Part shown: in pieces, positions 26,851-36,584 of the stretch
How the letters are laid out: every line of letters begins with the position of its first letter
Numbering within the stretch: the first letter of the stretch is position 1
DNA from: Sphingomonas sp. IW22
GTDB taxonomy: Bacteria; Pseudomonadota; Alphaproteobacteria; Sphingomonadales; Sphingomonadaceae
Direction of reading: 5' to 3'
Length of the DNA stretch: 64,000 nucleotides
Assembly (NCBI RefSeq): GCF_041321155.1
Contig: NZ_JBGGWB010000001.1
Span: 868,001 to 932,000 of the forward strand
Program-made: the position numbers and the translations under genes
Notes under the pieces: model-generated
Databases searched by the model: none
The model's input: the letters and a program-made list of their open reading frames with translations, nothing else
Told to the model about the DNA's origin: nothing

Positions 26851-26880
26851 GGAAGCAAGGGCGCCACCCCCGACCTCGCC

Positions 26881-27237
26881 TTAACGACCCTCGATCAGCC
26901 TTTCGATGGTTTGGGCAAACAAAACCGGCGAGCATGGCTTGGAACAGATTGCCGCAGCAGGGTATCTGGAAGACAGGTCTGCCTGATCCGCATGACCCGA
27001 GTGGAAAATGATTGCGATGCCGTGCTCGTTCAGCCGGTCGGCAATCGGAAAAACGTCCCCATCGCGAAGCAATACGTCAAGGATCGCAATATCGGGCATG
27101 GCATGATTCAGGGCGATATTGGCACCGGCGATATCGACATGCGGCCCGTCGACGAGCAGGCCGACACCCTCGATAATATCCTGAAGGTCGAACGCGACCA
27201 GCAGTTCATCCTCGACCAGAAGCGCGCGTTTGCTCAT
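26881..27237 (-). CDS. single-domain response regulator
   Basis: A 118-residue receiver domain with no output domain. The acidic pair is in LLVEDELLVA, the phosphoacceptor is D54 in AILDVLLRDG, the switch region is IIFHSGH, and the conserved Lys is in CSKPCSP. Its ATG overlaps the kinase stop codon (ATGA), so it is almost certainly the cognate phosphate acceptor of the HWE kinase upstream. Such stand-alone receivers commonly feed or drain phosphate in alphaproteobacterial stress pathways. Confidence 0.9.
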   Translation of the reverse strand: MSKRALLVEDELLVAFDLQDIIEGVGLLVDGPHVDIAGANIALNHAMPDIAILDVLLRDGDVFPIADRLNEHGIAIIFHSGHADQADLSSRYPAAAICSKPCSPVLFAQTIERLIEGR

Positions 27238-30200
27238 GCGACCAATACCGATTGGGGAAGATGGACGTCCAGCGTGAAGCTGTCCGGTTCAACGATCCGC
27301 TCGACGCGGGCGCGAAGCTGTCGGGACGATGTGTCGACCAGCAGCGTACCGAAACCCGGCGCACCGCCGGTGCTTACCGTTCCGACACCCTTTTCGACCC
27401 AGCGCAGGTTGATGCCGTCCTCCGCGAAGGACCAATGAACGTGCAGCGTCCCGTTCTCGCTGCCCAGCGCGCCATATTTCATCGAATTGGTCGCCCATTC
27501 ATGCGTCATCAGCGCCAGCGGCGACAGGCAGGATCGGTCAATTTCCACATTCGGCCCGTCCAGTTCGATCTTCATCTGATTCTGGTACGGGGCAAGCGTT
27601 TCGGCAATCAGATCCTGAAGGTCGATCGACTCCTGAAATCCGGGCGGCGAAGCAAGCGAATGGGCGCGGCCCAGCCCGGCGATGCGTTCTCGAAGGTCAT
27701 GGGTAAAGCTGCGCACATCGGTGTGCGACCGGGCACCGGCCGTCAGCAATCCGGCAATGATCGCAAACAGGTTTTTCACCCGGTGATTCATCTCACGCAG
27801 CATGATGCCGCGCGTCTCAGCCACCGCGAATTCCGACGTCACGTCGATCGAAACGCCAATCAGCCGGGGCGGCTCAGGCTCCATCAACCGGGCGAACCCC
27901 TTGATGCGGCGGATCGAACCGTCCGGCATCACCATGCGAAAGGTTGCTTCAAAGTCACCATGGCCACGCCAGGCTTGCTCCAGCTTGGCCGCTACCGCGT
28001 CGCGATCGTCGGGTACGATCTGGGCGAGGATGGCGTCCATCTTCGCCTCACCCCCCGTGATACCGAGCAATGACTGCTCGGCCTCGTCAAGGAATGTAGC
28101 GCCGGTGCGCGGACAATATTCCCATACGCCGATCCCGCCTGCGCGGATCGCCATATCCAGCCGCTCGCGCCCCGATTCCAGCTCGCGCTCCAGCGACAGG
28201 GCATCCGTAATGTCGGTCAGCACCAGCGTCGCACCGTCCACCGTGCCGGTTTGCGTGCGATACGGAAGGACGCGCATCGACCATGTACGCGTGCCATCGC
28301 GGCTGTTCACCCGCCGCTGCACCGCCGGGCCGCCATCCACAACGGAACGGGCGTCCTCCAGATAGGCGTCAGTATCCAATCGGCTGGTCACGTCACCCAG
28401 CGGCCGCCCCTTGTCACTGACCTGGAAGGGGAAAACGCTGCTCGATGCTTCGGTAAAGCTGCGGACGCGAAGATCGCGATCCAGCACGACCACTGCCAGC
28501 TCAGTCGATTCGAAGAAATTGCGCAAATCCGCATTTGCCACGGTGAACTGGTCAACCTTGCTCTTCAGCTCATCGTTGACGGTCGACAGCTCTTCGTTCG
28601 TCGATTGAAGCTCCTCGTTCATCGACATCATTTCTTCGTTGGAGCTTTTCAACTCCTCATTCGCGGTTTCCAGCTCCTCCACCGCAGTCCGCAAGCGATG
28701 CCGCGTCAGGCGCAGTTCGTCTTCGAGCGATTCGAGGTGATCGTCGCCCGCATCGATTTCCTGAAGCTCGGGATCGCTCGACACGCGGAACGGTTCGGTT
28801 TCCTGAAAGACGAACAGCATTCGCCCATGTTCGAGCGGGTCGCAGACGACATCGATCCGTTGCACGCCATATTCGGTCCGCACGTCGGTACCCCGCGCGA
28901 CCATACGCTTGCGCCCGTCGCGCCCCTGCCGAAGCAGCGGCCCGATCACTTCGCGCAGGCCGGGACGGGCAAGGCTGATGGCGCTCGATCCGCCAGTGCG
29001 CGTGACCGGGAAATCAAAGTAGCGGCTGAGCCGTCCATAGGCCGCCAGAATGCCGCCATCGGCGTCCAGCACCATGCTGGCTGGCGCATAGCGGTCGATC
29101 AGCCTGCGCACCGCGATCGTTTCCTGATCCATCGGGTCGCCCGTTTCGCGGTCCTGCTTCGTCGAACGGCGCGGCGCTTCGTCACGGATGCTGCCGGGCA
29201 GGTTGAGCGGATAGGCGGGCGGCCCCGATGCGCGTTCGAACAAGCGCGATTGTGCGTCGACGGGGCGGAACAGCTGTTCGAACCGACCGATGCTTTCCGA
29301 CGGGCCAAGGAACAGGTGCCCGCCGGGCCGGAGCGCGTAGTGCAGCAGCGGCATCACCTGCTGCTGCAAACGATCGTCGAAATAGATCAGCAGGTTGCGG
29401 CACGAAACCAGGTCGATACGCGAAAAGGGCGGGTCCTTGACCAGGCTGTGGTTCGAAAAGCGAACCATGTCCCGCACCGCTTCGTCGATGGTGAAGCGGT
29501 CGGTGTGCAAAACGGTATAGAGTTCGCGCAGCGCAGCCGGAATGTCCGCCAGTGACGACAGCGGATAGGCCCCTTCGCGCGCGATCTGAAGCATCTGTTC
29601 GTCGATGTCGGTTGCGAATATCTGGACCGGGCGGCTGCGCCCATCCTTTCGAACCGCCTCAGCAAACAGCATCGCGATCGTATAGGCTTCCTCGCCGCTG
29701 GAGCAGCCGGCAACCCAGACGCGGATTTCCTCTTCGCGCGATGCAGAAGCGACCAGCGGTTGAATCACCGTGTCGCGCAGGCGATCGAAATAGGCTTGAT
29801 CACGAAAGAAGCGGGTGACGTTGATCAGCAGATCGCGGAACAGCGTGCTGCATTCCTTCGCGTCATTCTGCACCCGCGCCAGATATTCGCGGCCCGATGT
29901 AATGCCCAGTACATGCATCCGCCGCTCAACCCGGCGGATGAAGGTGCTGCGCTTATAACCGGAAAAATCATGGCCGACGGCGGCCTTGATCGCGGCGCAC
30001 AGGTCGTCGATCTGATCGGCAATATGCTCGGCTTCCTCGCCGACGGCAGCGTTGTGACGGCGAGCGAAAAAGGTCGCCAGCCGGGGCAGGATGTCGCCCG
30101 ATATTTCGACGAAATCGACCAGGCCGGTCCCGATGGCTGACACGGGCATGCCGTCATATTTGGCGGTATCGGGTTTTTGTACGACGCAGACGCCGCCATT

Positions 30201-30656
30201 TTCCTTGATCGCGCGCAAGCCGGTCGTGCCGTCGCTGCCCGTTCCCGACAGAATGACGCAGGCGGCATTGGCCTGTTGATCGGTGGCCAGCGATGCAAAA
30301 AAATCGTCGATCGGACGGCGAAGGCCGCGCGGCTGAGCGAATTCGGTCAGTTCAAGAACGCCCGACCTGATCGCCAGCCCGTGACCGGGCGGGATGATGA
30401 AGACCGTATCGGGGCGCAATCGCTCGCCCCCCTCAGCCTGAACGACGTTCAGGTCGGTGCTGCGGTCCAGAAGCTCGGCCAACAGGCTGTCCTGCGTGGG
30501 ATCGAGATGCTGGATGACGACAAATGCCATGCCGGTCGGCAGTTGGGCAGCGGAAAACATGTCCCGCAATGCCTCAAGCCCGCCCGCCGAAGCGCCGACG
30601 CCGATGACGGGCATGTCGGGGCTATTGCCCGACCCCGCCTCATCCGATGGCGGCAT
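27234..30656 (-). CDS. CheB-CheR-PAS-HWE histidine kinase fusion
   Basis: A 1140-residue signalling protein. Domains in order: CheB methylesterase-like (about 15-200; GASAGG, IQHLDP and SGTGSDG supply the Ser, His and Asp of the triad); CheR methyltransferase-like (about 210-480; VAGCSSGEEAYTIAM binds SAM); coiled coil (about 640-710, with repeated NEEL/TNEEL units); PAS (about 712-820); second PAS (about 830-940); and an HWE kinase with EMNHRVKNL (phospho-His near 958), HEWATNSMKYG in the N-box and RWVEKG (the W-x-E motif). ATG 30656 overlaps the end of the LOV gene; a TTG at 30662 is also possible. No transmembrane segment is seen, so it is cytosolic. The receptor it modifies or the partner it phosphorylates is not evident. 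Confidence 0.93.
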   Translation of the reverse strand: MPPSDEAGSGNSPDMPVIGVGASAGGLEALRDMFSAAQLPTGMAFVVIQHLDPTQDSLLAELLDRSTDLNVVQAEGGERLRPDTVFIIPPGHGLAIRSGVLELTEFAQPRGLRRPIDDFFASLATDQQANAACVILSGTGSDGTTGLRAIKENGGVCVVQKPDTAKYDGMPVSAIGTGLVDFVEISGDILPRLATFFARRHNAAVGEEAEHIADQIDDLCAAIKAAVGHDFSGYKRSTFIRRVERRMHVLGITSGREYLARVQNDAKECSTLFRDLLINVTRFFRDQAYFDRLRDTVIQPLVASASREEEIRVWVAGCSSGEEAYTIAMLFAEAVRKDGRSRPVQIFATDIDEQMLQIAREGAYPLSSLADIPAALRELYTVLHTDRFTIDEAVRDMVRFSNHSLVKDPPFSRIDLVSCRNLLIYFDDRLQQQVMPLLHYALRPGGHLFLGPSESIGRFEQLFRPVDAQSRLFERASGPPAYPLNLPGSIRDEAPRRSTKQDRETGDPMDQETIAVRRLIDRYAPASMVLDADGGILAAYGRLSRYFDFPVTRTGGSSAISLARPGLREVIGPLLRQGRDGRKRMVARGTDVRTEYGVQRIDVVCDPLEHGRMLFVFQETEPFRVSSDPELQEIDAGDDHLESLEDELRLTRHRLRTAVEELETANEELKSSNEEMMSMNEELQSTNEELSTVNDELKSKVDQFTVANADLRNFFESTELAVVVLDRDLRVRSFTEASSSVFPFQVSDKGRPLGDVTSRLDTDAYLEDARSVVDGGPAVQRRVNSRDGTRTWSMRVLPYRTQTGTVDGATLVLTDITDALSLERELESGRERLDMAIRAGGIGVWEYCPRTGATFLDEAEQSLLGITGGEAKMDAILAQIVPDDRDAVAAKLEQAWRGHGDFEATFRMVMPDGSIRRIKGFARLMEPEPPRLIGVSIDVTSEFAVAETRGIMLREMNHRVKNLFAIIAGLLTAGARSHTDVRSFTHDLRERIAGLGRAHSLASPPGFQESIDLQDLIAETLAPYQNQMKIELDGPNVEIDRSCLSPLALMTHEWATNSMKYGALGSENGTLHVHWSFAEDGINLRWVEKGVGTVSTGGAPGFGTLLVDTSSRQLRARVERIVEPDSFTLDVHLPQSVLVA

Positions 30657-31200
30657 CGTCAATATCCCCGAGCGTGAGTTTGGCCTGCGCGATCATCGCC
30701 ACGGTGTTGCCGATGGTCATCAGCGAACCATCGACCACCAGTCCGCTGTCCATGAACGCAGGGCTCATCCGGTCGATCGTCCGGGCCAGCGTGACATCAT
30801 ATTCGGCGAGCAGTTCGGGCTTGGTTCGGCTGACATCGAATTGAGAAGCAACGATGAACCGAACGGTTCCATCGCGGTCCCGTAATTTCGCCATATATAA
30901 CAGGTTAACGAACGGCGTGCCGTCCTTGCGGAAATTGACGATTGGCGTGCGTACGCTGGGTTGGTCCGGCCGACCGAGAAACTGGCCGATCAGGCGCCGG
31001 GCATCCGCGTTGGCAGAGGCCCCCTGAATCATCCGACAATTCTTGCCGACGATGTCCGCCGAAGAATAACCGGTCAGTGTCTCGAACGGGGGATTTACGA
31101 AAACCAGTTCATGGTCAGGATCCGGCCGTGACAGCGCGATCGCAACCGATGATTTTGCAAAATACGCTTCCAGCCCGGAAGGAACTCGCTGATCGCGCAA
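30640..31200 (-). CDS. short LOV-domain photoreceptor protein
   Basis: A 186-residue protein. A LOV-type PAS domain spans about residues 10-125: VNPPFETLTGY, then GKNCRMIQG, in which Cys55 fits the flavin-adduct cysteine of the LOV consensus GxNCRFLQ, then NFRKDGTPFVNLLYM and FIVASQFDVS. A C-terminal helical tail of about 60 residues has no recognised output domain. It should bind FMN and respond to blue light. The start is an inferred TTG at 31200 preceded by AAGGG; no ATG lies before the conserved domain. Its stop lies beyond the start of the large HWE kinase, so the two are translationally linked and probably work together. Confidence 0.85.
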   Translation of the reverse strand: MRDQRVPSGLEAYFAKSSVAIALSRPDPDHELVFVNPPFETLTGYSSADIVGKNCRMIQGASANADARRLIGQFLGRPDQPSVRTPIVNFRKDGTPFVNLLYMAKLRDRDGTVRFIVASQFDVSRTKPELLAEYDVTLARTIDRMSPAFMDSGLVVDGSLMTIGNTVAMIAQAKLTLGDIDDAAIG

Positions 31201-31440
31201 TTTATCGTACCCTTACAACCTGTTACGCGTCACGCAACAACGGAACAAAAAGCGACAACATCCCCGGCGCGCGGACCAGCGAAGGTATTACATTATCGTT
31301 TGCAACTTTACCGGTCGACGCACAACCCTGGACGTACTACTGCATCGGACGGCCGACGTACGAGTAAAAGCAAGCTGATGGGGCGTTGCGAACTTGATGC
31401 GTACGGAGCGGCCGCAGCCGCCCCGCCCCGCCATCGTCGG

Positions 31441-32610
31441 TCAGGAAAGGATCGGCGGTTTCGCCTGTGCCTGTGCCTTCAGCACCAGTTCGGCGGCCAA
31501 CAGCGCCTGCACCTGATCCTGGGCGACATCGGTGCGTTCGACCACGTCACTGACGAATTGCGGGCCAAAGGGCAGCGGCACCTTGCTGCAATCCATATAA
31601 CGGGAACCCTTGGCGTCGGTGATCAGCAGATGGTCGCCGCCCGGTCGTCCCGCGACATCGACATATTTGCGTAGTTCGATGAAACCCTCGGTCCCGAGAA
31701 TAAACAGCCGGCCGTCCCCCCATGTCGACAGGCCATCGGGAGTGAACCAGTCGACGCGGATATATCCGGTGCCGCCGTCGCCGGTGACCGTCATGTCGCC
31801 GAAATCCTGAAACCGTGGGTATTTCGGGTTGCCGACATTTCCCGCTTGCGATGCGACCACATCCGCGCGTGTCGAGCCGGTATAGAAAAGGAACTGGTCG
31901 GCCTGATGGCTGCCGATATCCGTCAGGATGCCGCCATAGCGCGCAGTGTCGAAAAACCATTCGGGGCGTGATGCGGCGCTCATGCGGTGAGGCGCCAGAT
32001 TGACCGTCTGCACCACCTTGCCGATCGCGCCCGCCTTGACCAGTTCGCCCGCCTTGACGGCCGCGCGCACTTCGAAGCGTTCCGAATACATGATCGCGAA
32101 TTTGCGCCCGGTTTCGCGGATCGTCCGCCGCACTTCCGCCAGTTGCGGCAGGCTGGTGATACCGGGCTTGTCCGAAAGGAAGTCCTTGCCCGCGCGCATG
32201 ACCCGAACGCCCAGCGGCGCCCGCAAATCGGGGATCGAGGCGCTGGCGACGACCTGAATGCTTTTGTCGTCCAGGATTTCCGCTTCGCTGCGGGCGCGCT
32301 TAACATCGCCGTATCGGCGGCTGAAGGCGGCGAACTGCGCCGGGTCGGGCGCATAGACCGTGACGAGCGTACCGCCACCGCGGATCAGCGCATCGGTCAT
32401 CGCATAAATGTGCGAATGGTCGAGCCCGATCACGGCAAAGCGGATCCGGTGACGCGCGGTCGGGTCCGGCGCGCGGGGGGCGCCCGATTCCGGCGCGGCA
32501 TTACCCTGGCTGGTGGACTGGGCGTGCGCCTCCCCCGCCATCGCCAATGCCATGCCCGCCCCTGCAAAGCCCGCACCCGCCAGCAGCGCGCGTCGATCGA
32601 TCGGGTTCAT
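31441..32610 (-). CDS. Gfo/Idh/MocA-family oxidoreductase, Tat-exported
   Basis: A 389-residue protein with a twin-arginine signal (IDRRALLAGAGFAGAGM, cleavage after AHA). It is followed by a Rossmann NAD(P) domain (about 57-175: FAVIGLDHSHIYAM, and SDKPGITSL in place of the usual EKP) and the C-terminal alpha/beta dehydrogenase domain (about 180-385). Family enzymes oxidise or reduce sugar hydroxyls; exported members carry tightly bound cofactor. It is divergent from uxuA, separated by 173 bp holding a CTGTCTTACAG palindrome. The 31201-31440 gap downstream holds the start region of the LOV gene and otherwise only a GC-rich tract with no clear hairpin. Confidence 0.88.
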   Translation of the reverse strand: MNPIDRRALLAGAGFAGAGMALAMAGEAHAQSTSQGNAAPESGAPRAPDPTARHRIRFAVIGLDHSHIYAMTDALIRGGGTLVTVYAPDPAQFAAFSRRYGDVKRARSEAEILDDKSIQVVASASIPDLRAPLGVRVMRAGKDFLSDKPGITSLPQLAEVRRTIRETGRKFAIMYSERFEVRAAVKAGELVKAGAIGKVVQTVNLAPHRMSAASRPEWFFDTARYGGILTDIGSHQADQFLFYTGSTRADVVASQAGNVGNPKYPRFQDFGDMTVTGDGGTGYIRVDWFTPDGLSTWGDGRLFILGTEGFIELRKYVDVAGRPGGDHLLITDAKGSRYMDCSKVPLPFGPQFVSDVVERTDVAQDQVQALLAAELVLKAQAQAKPPILS

Positions 32611-32684
32611 GCCTTTCTCCTCATCCTTCGGTTATTGTGCCCCAAGCGATATTGGCGCACCGCGACCCCGCCAACCTCGCAAAC

Positions 32685-32695
32685 CTGTCTTACAG
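32685..32695. promoter_or_regulatory. possible GntR-type operator between Gfo1 and uxuA
   Basis: CTGTCTTACAG is a CTGT-N3-ACAG palindrome. It resembles TTGTCAGACAG before the large TonB receptor and fits the FadR-group pattern TNGTNNNACNA except at the outermost bases. Confidence 0.4.
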
Positions 32696-32783
32696 ATTTT
32701 CGTATTGGCCTGCTAGGTTTGCTATGTTAGCCATGTCGCAACGGCCAACGAGCCACAAAAACAGGCGAGAGGGGCAGCATCCC

Positions 32784-33974
32784 GTGTATATGACGCAGGC
32801 AATGCGCTGGTTCGGCGCATCTGATCCGGTGAAGCTGAGCGAGATTCGTCAGGCAGGTGCTGCACAGGTTGTCAGCGCACTGCACGCGATCCCAAATGGC
32901 GCAGTGTGGCCGGTAGAGGCAATTCGGGAACACAAACACCGGATCGAAGCGGCGGGCCTTTACTGGACCGTGGTTGAAAGCGTGCCGGTACACGATGCCA
33001 TCAAGACGCGGTCCGCCGGCTGGGACGAATGTATCGAGGCATATTGCAGGACGCTGACCAACCTTGCCGCCTGCGGGATCAAGGTCGTCACCTATAATTT
33101 CATGCCGGTGCTGGACTGGACGCGAACCGACCTCGGCTGGGAGCTGCCCGACGGCGCCCGCGCGCTGCGTTTCGAGCTTGAGGCGGCGGCCGTCTATGAC
33201 ATCCATATCCTGGCACGTCCGCGGGCAGAACGCGACTATCCCGCCGCAATGATCGACAGCGCCGCGCGGCGTTTCGAGGCCATGGACACCGCGGCGCAGG
33301 ACGCCCTGGAACGCACGATCATCGCCGGCCTTCCGGGCAGCGAGGACGGTTTTACGCGCGACCGATTCCGTGATGCATTGGCGCTATATGGCGATTTGGG
33401 CGCCGACGGCCTGCGCGCCAGTCACATCGCCTTTCTGGAAGCTGTCTGCCCCCATGCGGAGGCGCTGGGCATCCGGCTGGTCGTCCATCCCGACGACCCA
33501 CCCTTCCCCCTGTTCGGCCTGCCACGCGTCGTCAGCACCGAAGCTGATGTCGCCAACCTGTTCGACGAAGTGCCCAGCCCCGCCAACGGCCTGTGCTTCT
33601 GCGCCGGTTCGTTCGGCGCGCGTGCCGACAACGACCTGCCGGGCATGATCGACCGGCTGGGCAGCCGCATCGGCTTTCTCCATCTGCGATCGGTCCAGCG
33701 AGAGGGCAACGGCGCCTTTCACGAGGCCGAGCATCTGGGCGGCGATGCCGGAATGGCCAGCATCGTCGGCGCGATCCATGCGCTGCAACAGCGGGAGGGC
33801 CGATCGATCCCGATGCGGCCCGACCATGGCCACCAGATGCTGGACGACCTCGAAAAGGTGACGCTGCCGGGCTATTCGTTGCTTGGGCGCATGCGCGGCC
33901 TGGCCGAATTGCGCGGGCTGGAGCGCGGCATCGCCTATGCGCGTCAGCATCAGCCGGCGTTCGCACAGGTCTGA
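32784..33974 (+). CDS. uxuA: mannonate dehydratase
   Basis: A 396-residue enzyme of the UxuA family that dehydrates D-mannonate to 2-keto-3-deoxygluconate in hexuronate catabolism. The N-terminal MRWFGASDPVKLSEIRQAGA, the VVESVPVHDAIK segment, MPVLDWTRTDL, and metal-binding residues in VVHPDDPPFPLFGLPRV, LCFCAGSFGAR and HLRSVQREG are all present. GTG at 32784 is proposed as start because GAGAGGGG lies about 9 bp upstream; ATG at 32790 is the alternative. It forms an operon with the ExuT-like gene. The uronate isomerase (uxaC), the mannonate-forming reductase and KDG kinase/aldolase genes are not in the window. Confidence 0.94.
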   Translation: MYMTQAMRWFGASDPVKLSEIRQAGAAQVVSALHAIPNGAVWPVEAIREHKHRIEAAGLYWTVVESVPVHDAIKTRSAGWDECIEAYCRTLTNLAACGIKVVTYNFMPVLDWTRTDLGWELPDGARALRFELEAAAVYDIHILARPRAERDYPAAMIDSAARRFEAMDTAAQDALERTIIAGLPGSEDGFTRDRFRDALALYGDLGADGLRASHIAFLEAVCPHAEALGIRLVVHPDDPPFPLFGLPRVVSTEADVANLFDEVPSPANGLCFCAGSFGARADNDLPGMIDRLGSRIGFLHLRSVQREGNGAFHEAEHLGGDAGMASIVGAIHALQQREGRSIPMRPDHGHQMLDDLEKVTLPGYSLLGRMRGLAELRGLERGIAYARQHQPAFAQV

Positions 33975-34024
33975 TCGCCCGGTAACAGAACAAGGCGGGA
34001 TACCGCATCAAGGAGAGGAACAGC

Positions 34025-35326
34025 GTGACGGCACCCGAAGCGGCCACAGGCCATTCGCCCAAACCCGCAAGCAACATCCGTTGGATCATCTGCGCGCTGC
34101 TCTTCTTCGCCACGACGATCAACTATATCGACCGTCAGATCATCGGCATTCTGAAACCGACCCTTCAGGCCGAACTTGGCTGGAGCGAGGTGGATTACGG
34201 CACCATCGTCTTCTGGTTCCAGGCTGCTTACGGCATCGGCCTGCTGGCGTGCGGGCCGATCATCGACCGGATCGGATCGAAACTGGGCTATGCAGGGGCG
34301 ATCGCGATCTGGAGCTTCGCCGCGATGGCGCATGCGCTGTTCAGGACGCCTGGCGGCTTTTCGATCGCACGCTTCGCACTGGGTTTGGGTGAAGCGGCAA
34401 ACTTTCCCGCCGCCATCAAGTCAGTCGCCGAATGGTTTCCCAAAAAGGAACGCGCGCTCGCTGCCGGCATCCTGAATGCCGGGGCCAATGTCGGTGCCAT
34501 CGCCACGCCGATCGTCGTACCCGTACTGGCGATCCAGTTCGGATGGCAGGCAGCATTTATCGTCACCGGCCTGTTGGGCTTTATCTGGCTGGCCGTGTGG
34601 CTGGCCTTCTACCGCGCGCCGGCACAGCATCCGCGCGTTTCGCCGTCGGAACTTGCCTATATTAACGCCGACGCGCCGACGATGGAGGAAGAGCCGAAGA
34701 TTCCGTGGCGGACGCTTTTCCGCCATCGCGGCACCTGGGCGTTCATGAGCGCCAAGTTCCTGACTGACCCGGTCTGGTATCTGTTCCTGTTCTGGCTGCC
34801 CGATTTCTTTGCGAAGCGCCACGGGCTTGACCTGACCAGCTTCGGCCCGCCGCTGATCGCGGTCTATCTGCTGGCCGATGTCGGCAGCGTGGGGGGCGGC
34901 TGGCTGTCATCGGCGCTGATCCGGCGCGGGTACAGCGTCAATGCGGGGCGCAAGCTGGCGCTGCTGGTCTGCGCGCTGTGCGTACTGCCGATCTTTGCCG
35001 CCAGCGCGGTGTCGGGATTGTGGACGGCGGTTGCGATCATCGGACTGGCCGCCGCCGCGCATCAGGGCTGGTCGTCGAACCTTTATACCATGGTGTCGGA
35101 TACGTTTCCGCGCAGTTCGGTGGCGTCGGTCATGGGGATCGGCGGCGCGGCCGGGGCCGTCGGCGGGATGCTGATGGCCAATTATGTCGGGCGGGTGCTG
35201 GAAACGGTGGGCAGCTATGCCCCGGTGTTCCTGTGGGCGGGCAGCGCTTATCTGGTCGCTCTAGTGGTCATTCACCTGCTCGTCCCCCGTCTGGAGGGCG
35301 CGCCCGCCCCGGTGGTCACACGCTGA
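34025..35326 (+). CDS. ExuT-like hexuronate MFS transporter
   Basis: A 433-residue ACS-family carrier with 12 predicted helices. Its INYIDRQIIGILKPTLQ first helix, the GLGEAANFPAAIKSVAEWFPKKERALAAGILNAGANVG stretch (spread over about 40 residues) and FWLPDFFAKRHG are typical of hexuronate (glucuronate/galacturonate) transporters. It starts at GTG 34025 after AAGGAGAGG. It follows uxuA by 50 bp, which supports import of uronates into the pathway. Its end overlaps the convergent Gfo2 gene by 11 bp. Confidence 0.9.
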   Translation: MTAPEAATGHSPKPASNIRWIICALLFFATTINYIDRQIIGILKPTLQAELGWSEVDYGTIVFWFQAAYGIGLLACGPIIDRIGSKLGYAGAIAIWSFAAMAHALFRTPGGFSIARFALGLGEAANFPAAIKSVAEWFPKKERALAAGILNAGANVGAIATPIVVPVLAIQFGWQAAFIVTGLLGFIWLAVWLAFYRAPAQHPRVSPSELAYINADAPTMEEEPKIPWRTLFRHRGTWAFMSAKFLTDPVWYLFLFWLPDFFAKRHGLDLTSFGPPLIAVYLLADVGSVGGGWLSSALIRRGYSVNAGRKLALLVCALCVLPIFAASAVSGLWTAVAIIGLAAAAHQGWSSNLYTMVSDTFPRSSVASVMGIGGAAGAVGGMLMANYVGRVLETVGSYAPVFLWAGSAYLVALVVIHLLVPRLEGAPAPVVTR

Positions 35327-36584
35327 CCAAGTCCTTTGGCCATTCGATGATGCGTCCGGTGTCCATCGCCTGCTCTCCCAGCAGCGATGCGACACTGGCG
35401 TGATAGGCCTGGTACAGCAGTCCCGGCAGTTCACGCCCGCTGCGGACCGCTTCGCCAAAGCCCTCGAACTGGAGCATCGTTTCGTCATACTCGCCCCATT
35501 TCAGCGCATCCCCGGGGGTGCGGACGGGCAGTTCGGGAAACCAGGTCGCGCCGCCAATAGGGATGGGCCGCTTGCGTCCGTCCCGCACGTCGCACTGCAT
35601 CTGGGCCAGCTGAGCGACACGCGGCGCATCTTCGGAATAAATGCGGCCCAGTTCGGGTTCGATCGTCCCCTTGCTGCCCTGAATCTGTTCTTCACAGCCA
35701 TAGCGCGCATTGTTCAGCAGCGACGAATAGATCGTCTTTCGCCCGCCCGGATAGTCATAGATCAGCGCGACATGGTCATAGACCTCACGCCCGTCCTTCC
35801 AGAAACAGATGCTGCCTGACCCCATCACCCGCGTCGGCAGCGCGTCGAAGAACCAGTTGGTGACCTGAAGCTGGTGGGTGGCCAGTTCGGTCATCACCCC
35901 CGCCGAACGGTCGCGATACAGACGCCAGTTGATCTGCCGGTCCATCTCCCGCCCGGCCCCGTCGGGCAACGGCCGCCGCCAGCTCTTGTTGCGATGCCAA
36001 CTGGCGCGGATCTGGGTGATGGTGCCGATATCACCCGCCTTGGCGCGCTTCAGCGCGTCGAGATAGGTGGGGTGGAACATGCGCTGATGCCCGATCTGGA
36101 GCACCTTGCGACCTGCGCGTGCGCGCGTGACCATGGCGCCGCAATCGGCGATGGTGCGCGCCATCGCCTTTTCACACCAGACGTGAAGCCCCGCGTCGAT
36201 CGCGTCAAAGGTCTGGCGCGCATGCACGTCCAGCGGCGTCGCAATCACCACCCCGTCCAGGCCGCCCGCATCCAGCATCGCGCGATAATCGGTAAAGCTG
36301 CGCGTGGACGCCGGGACCAGCGCCTTGCCGCGCGCCAGGTTGGGAGCATAATTGTCGCAGATCGCCGCCACGGCGCAGTTGCGCGTCCTGGCGATGTTCT
36401 GGATCAGCGCACGGCCCCGGTCGCCGGTGCCCACCACGCCCAGTCGGACGAGGTCGCCCTGCGCCGGTGCGGCCGCCGCCGCCGTCGCCCAGGGCGCCGC
36501 AGACATCACCCCCACACCCGCCGACGCGGCAAATACGCGGTCCAGAAAGGCGCGGCGGGAAAGATCGAATTCGCGGTCGTTCAT
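35316..36584 (-). CDS. Gfo/Idh/MocA-family oxidoreductase, Tat-exported
   Basis: A 422-residue protein. A twin-arginine signal (DLSRRAFLDRVFAAS, cleavage near ATAAAAA) precedes a Rossmann domain (about 47-170: LGVVGTGDRGRALIQNI, VWCEKAMARTI) and a GFO/IDH/MocA C-terminal domain with GHQRMFHPTYLDAL and WHRNKSWRRP. Proteins of this type cluster with DUF1080 proteins in several phyla. It is the last gene of the operon beginning with the DUF1080 gene and overlaps apbE by 4 bp (ATGA). Confidence 0.88.
   Translation of the reverse strand: MNDREFDLSRRAFLDRVFAASAGVGVMSAAPWATAAAAAPAQGDLVRLGVVGTGDRGRALIQNIARTRNCAVAAICDNYAPNLARGKALVPASTRSFTDYRAMLDAGGLDGVVIATPLDVHARQTFDAIDAGLHVWCEKAMARTIADCGAMVTRARAGRKVLQIGHQRMFHPTYLDALKRAKAGDIGTITQIRASWHRNKSWRRPLPDGAGREMDRQINWRLYRDRSAGVMTELATHQLQVTNWFFDALPTRVMGSGSICFWKDGREVYDHVALIYDYPGGRKTIYSSLLNNARYGCEEQIQGSKGTIEPELGRIYSEDAPRVAQLAQMQCDVRDGRKRPIPIGGATWFPELPVRTPGDALKWGEYDETMLQFEGFGEAVRSGRELPGLLYQAYHASVASLLGEQAMDTGRIIEWPKDLVSV

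Noticed and set aside
31201..31440. EcfG promoter for the LOV-kinase operon
   Set aside because: The only GGAAC in the gap (plus strand, near 31242) points away from the operon and lacks a spaced GTT.
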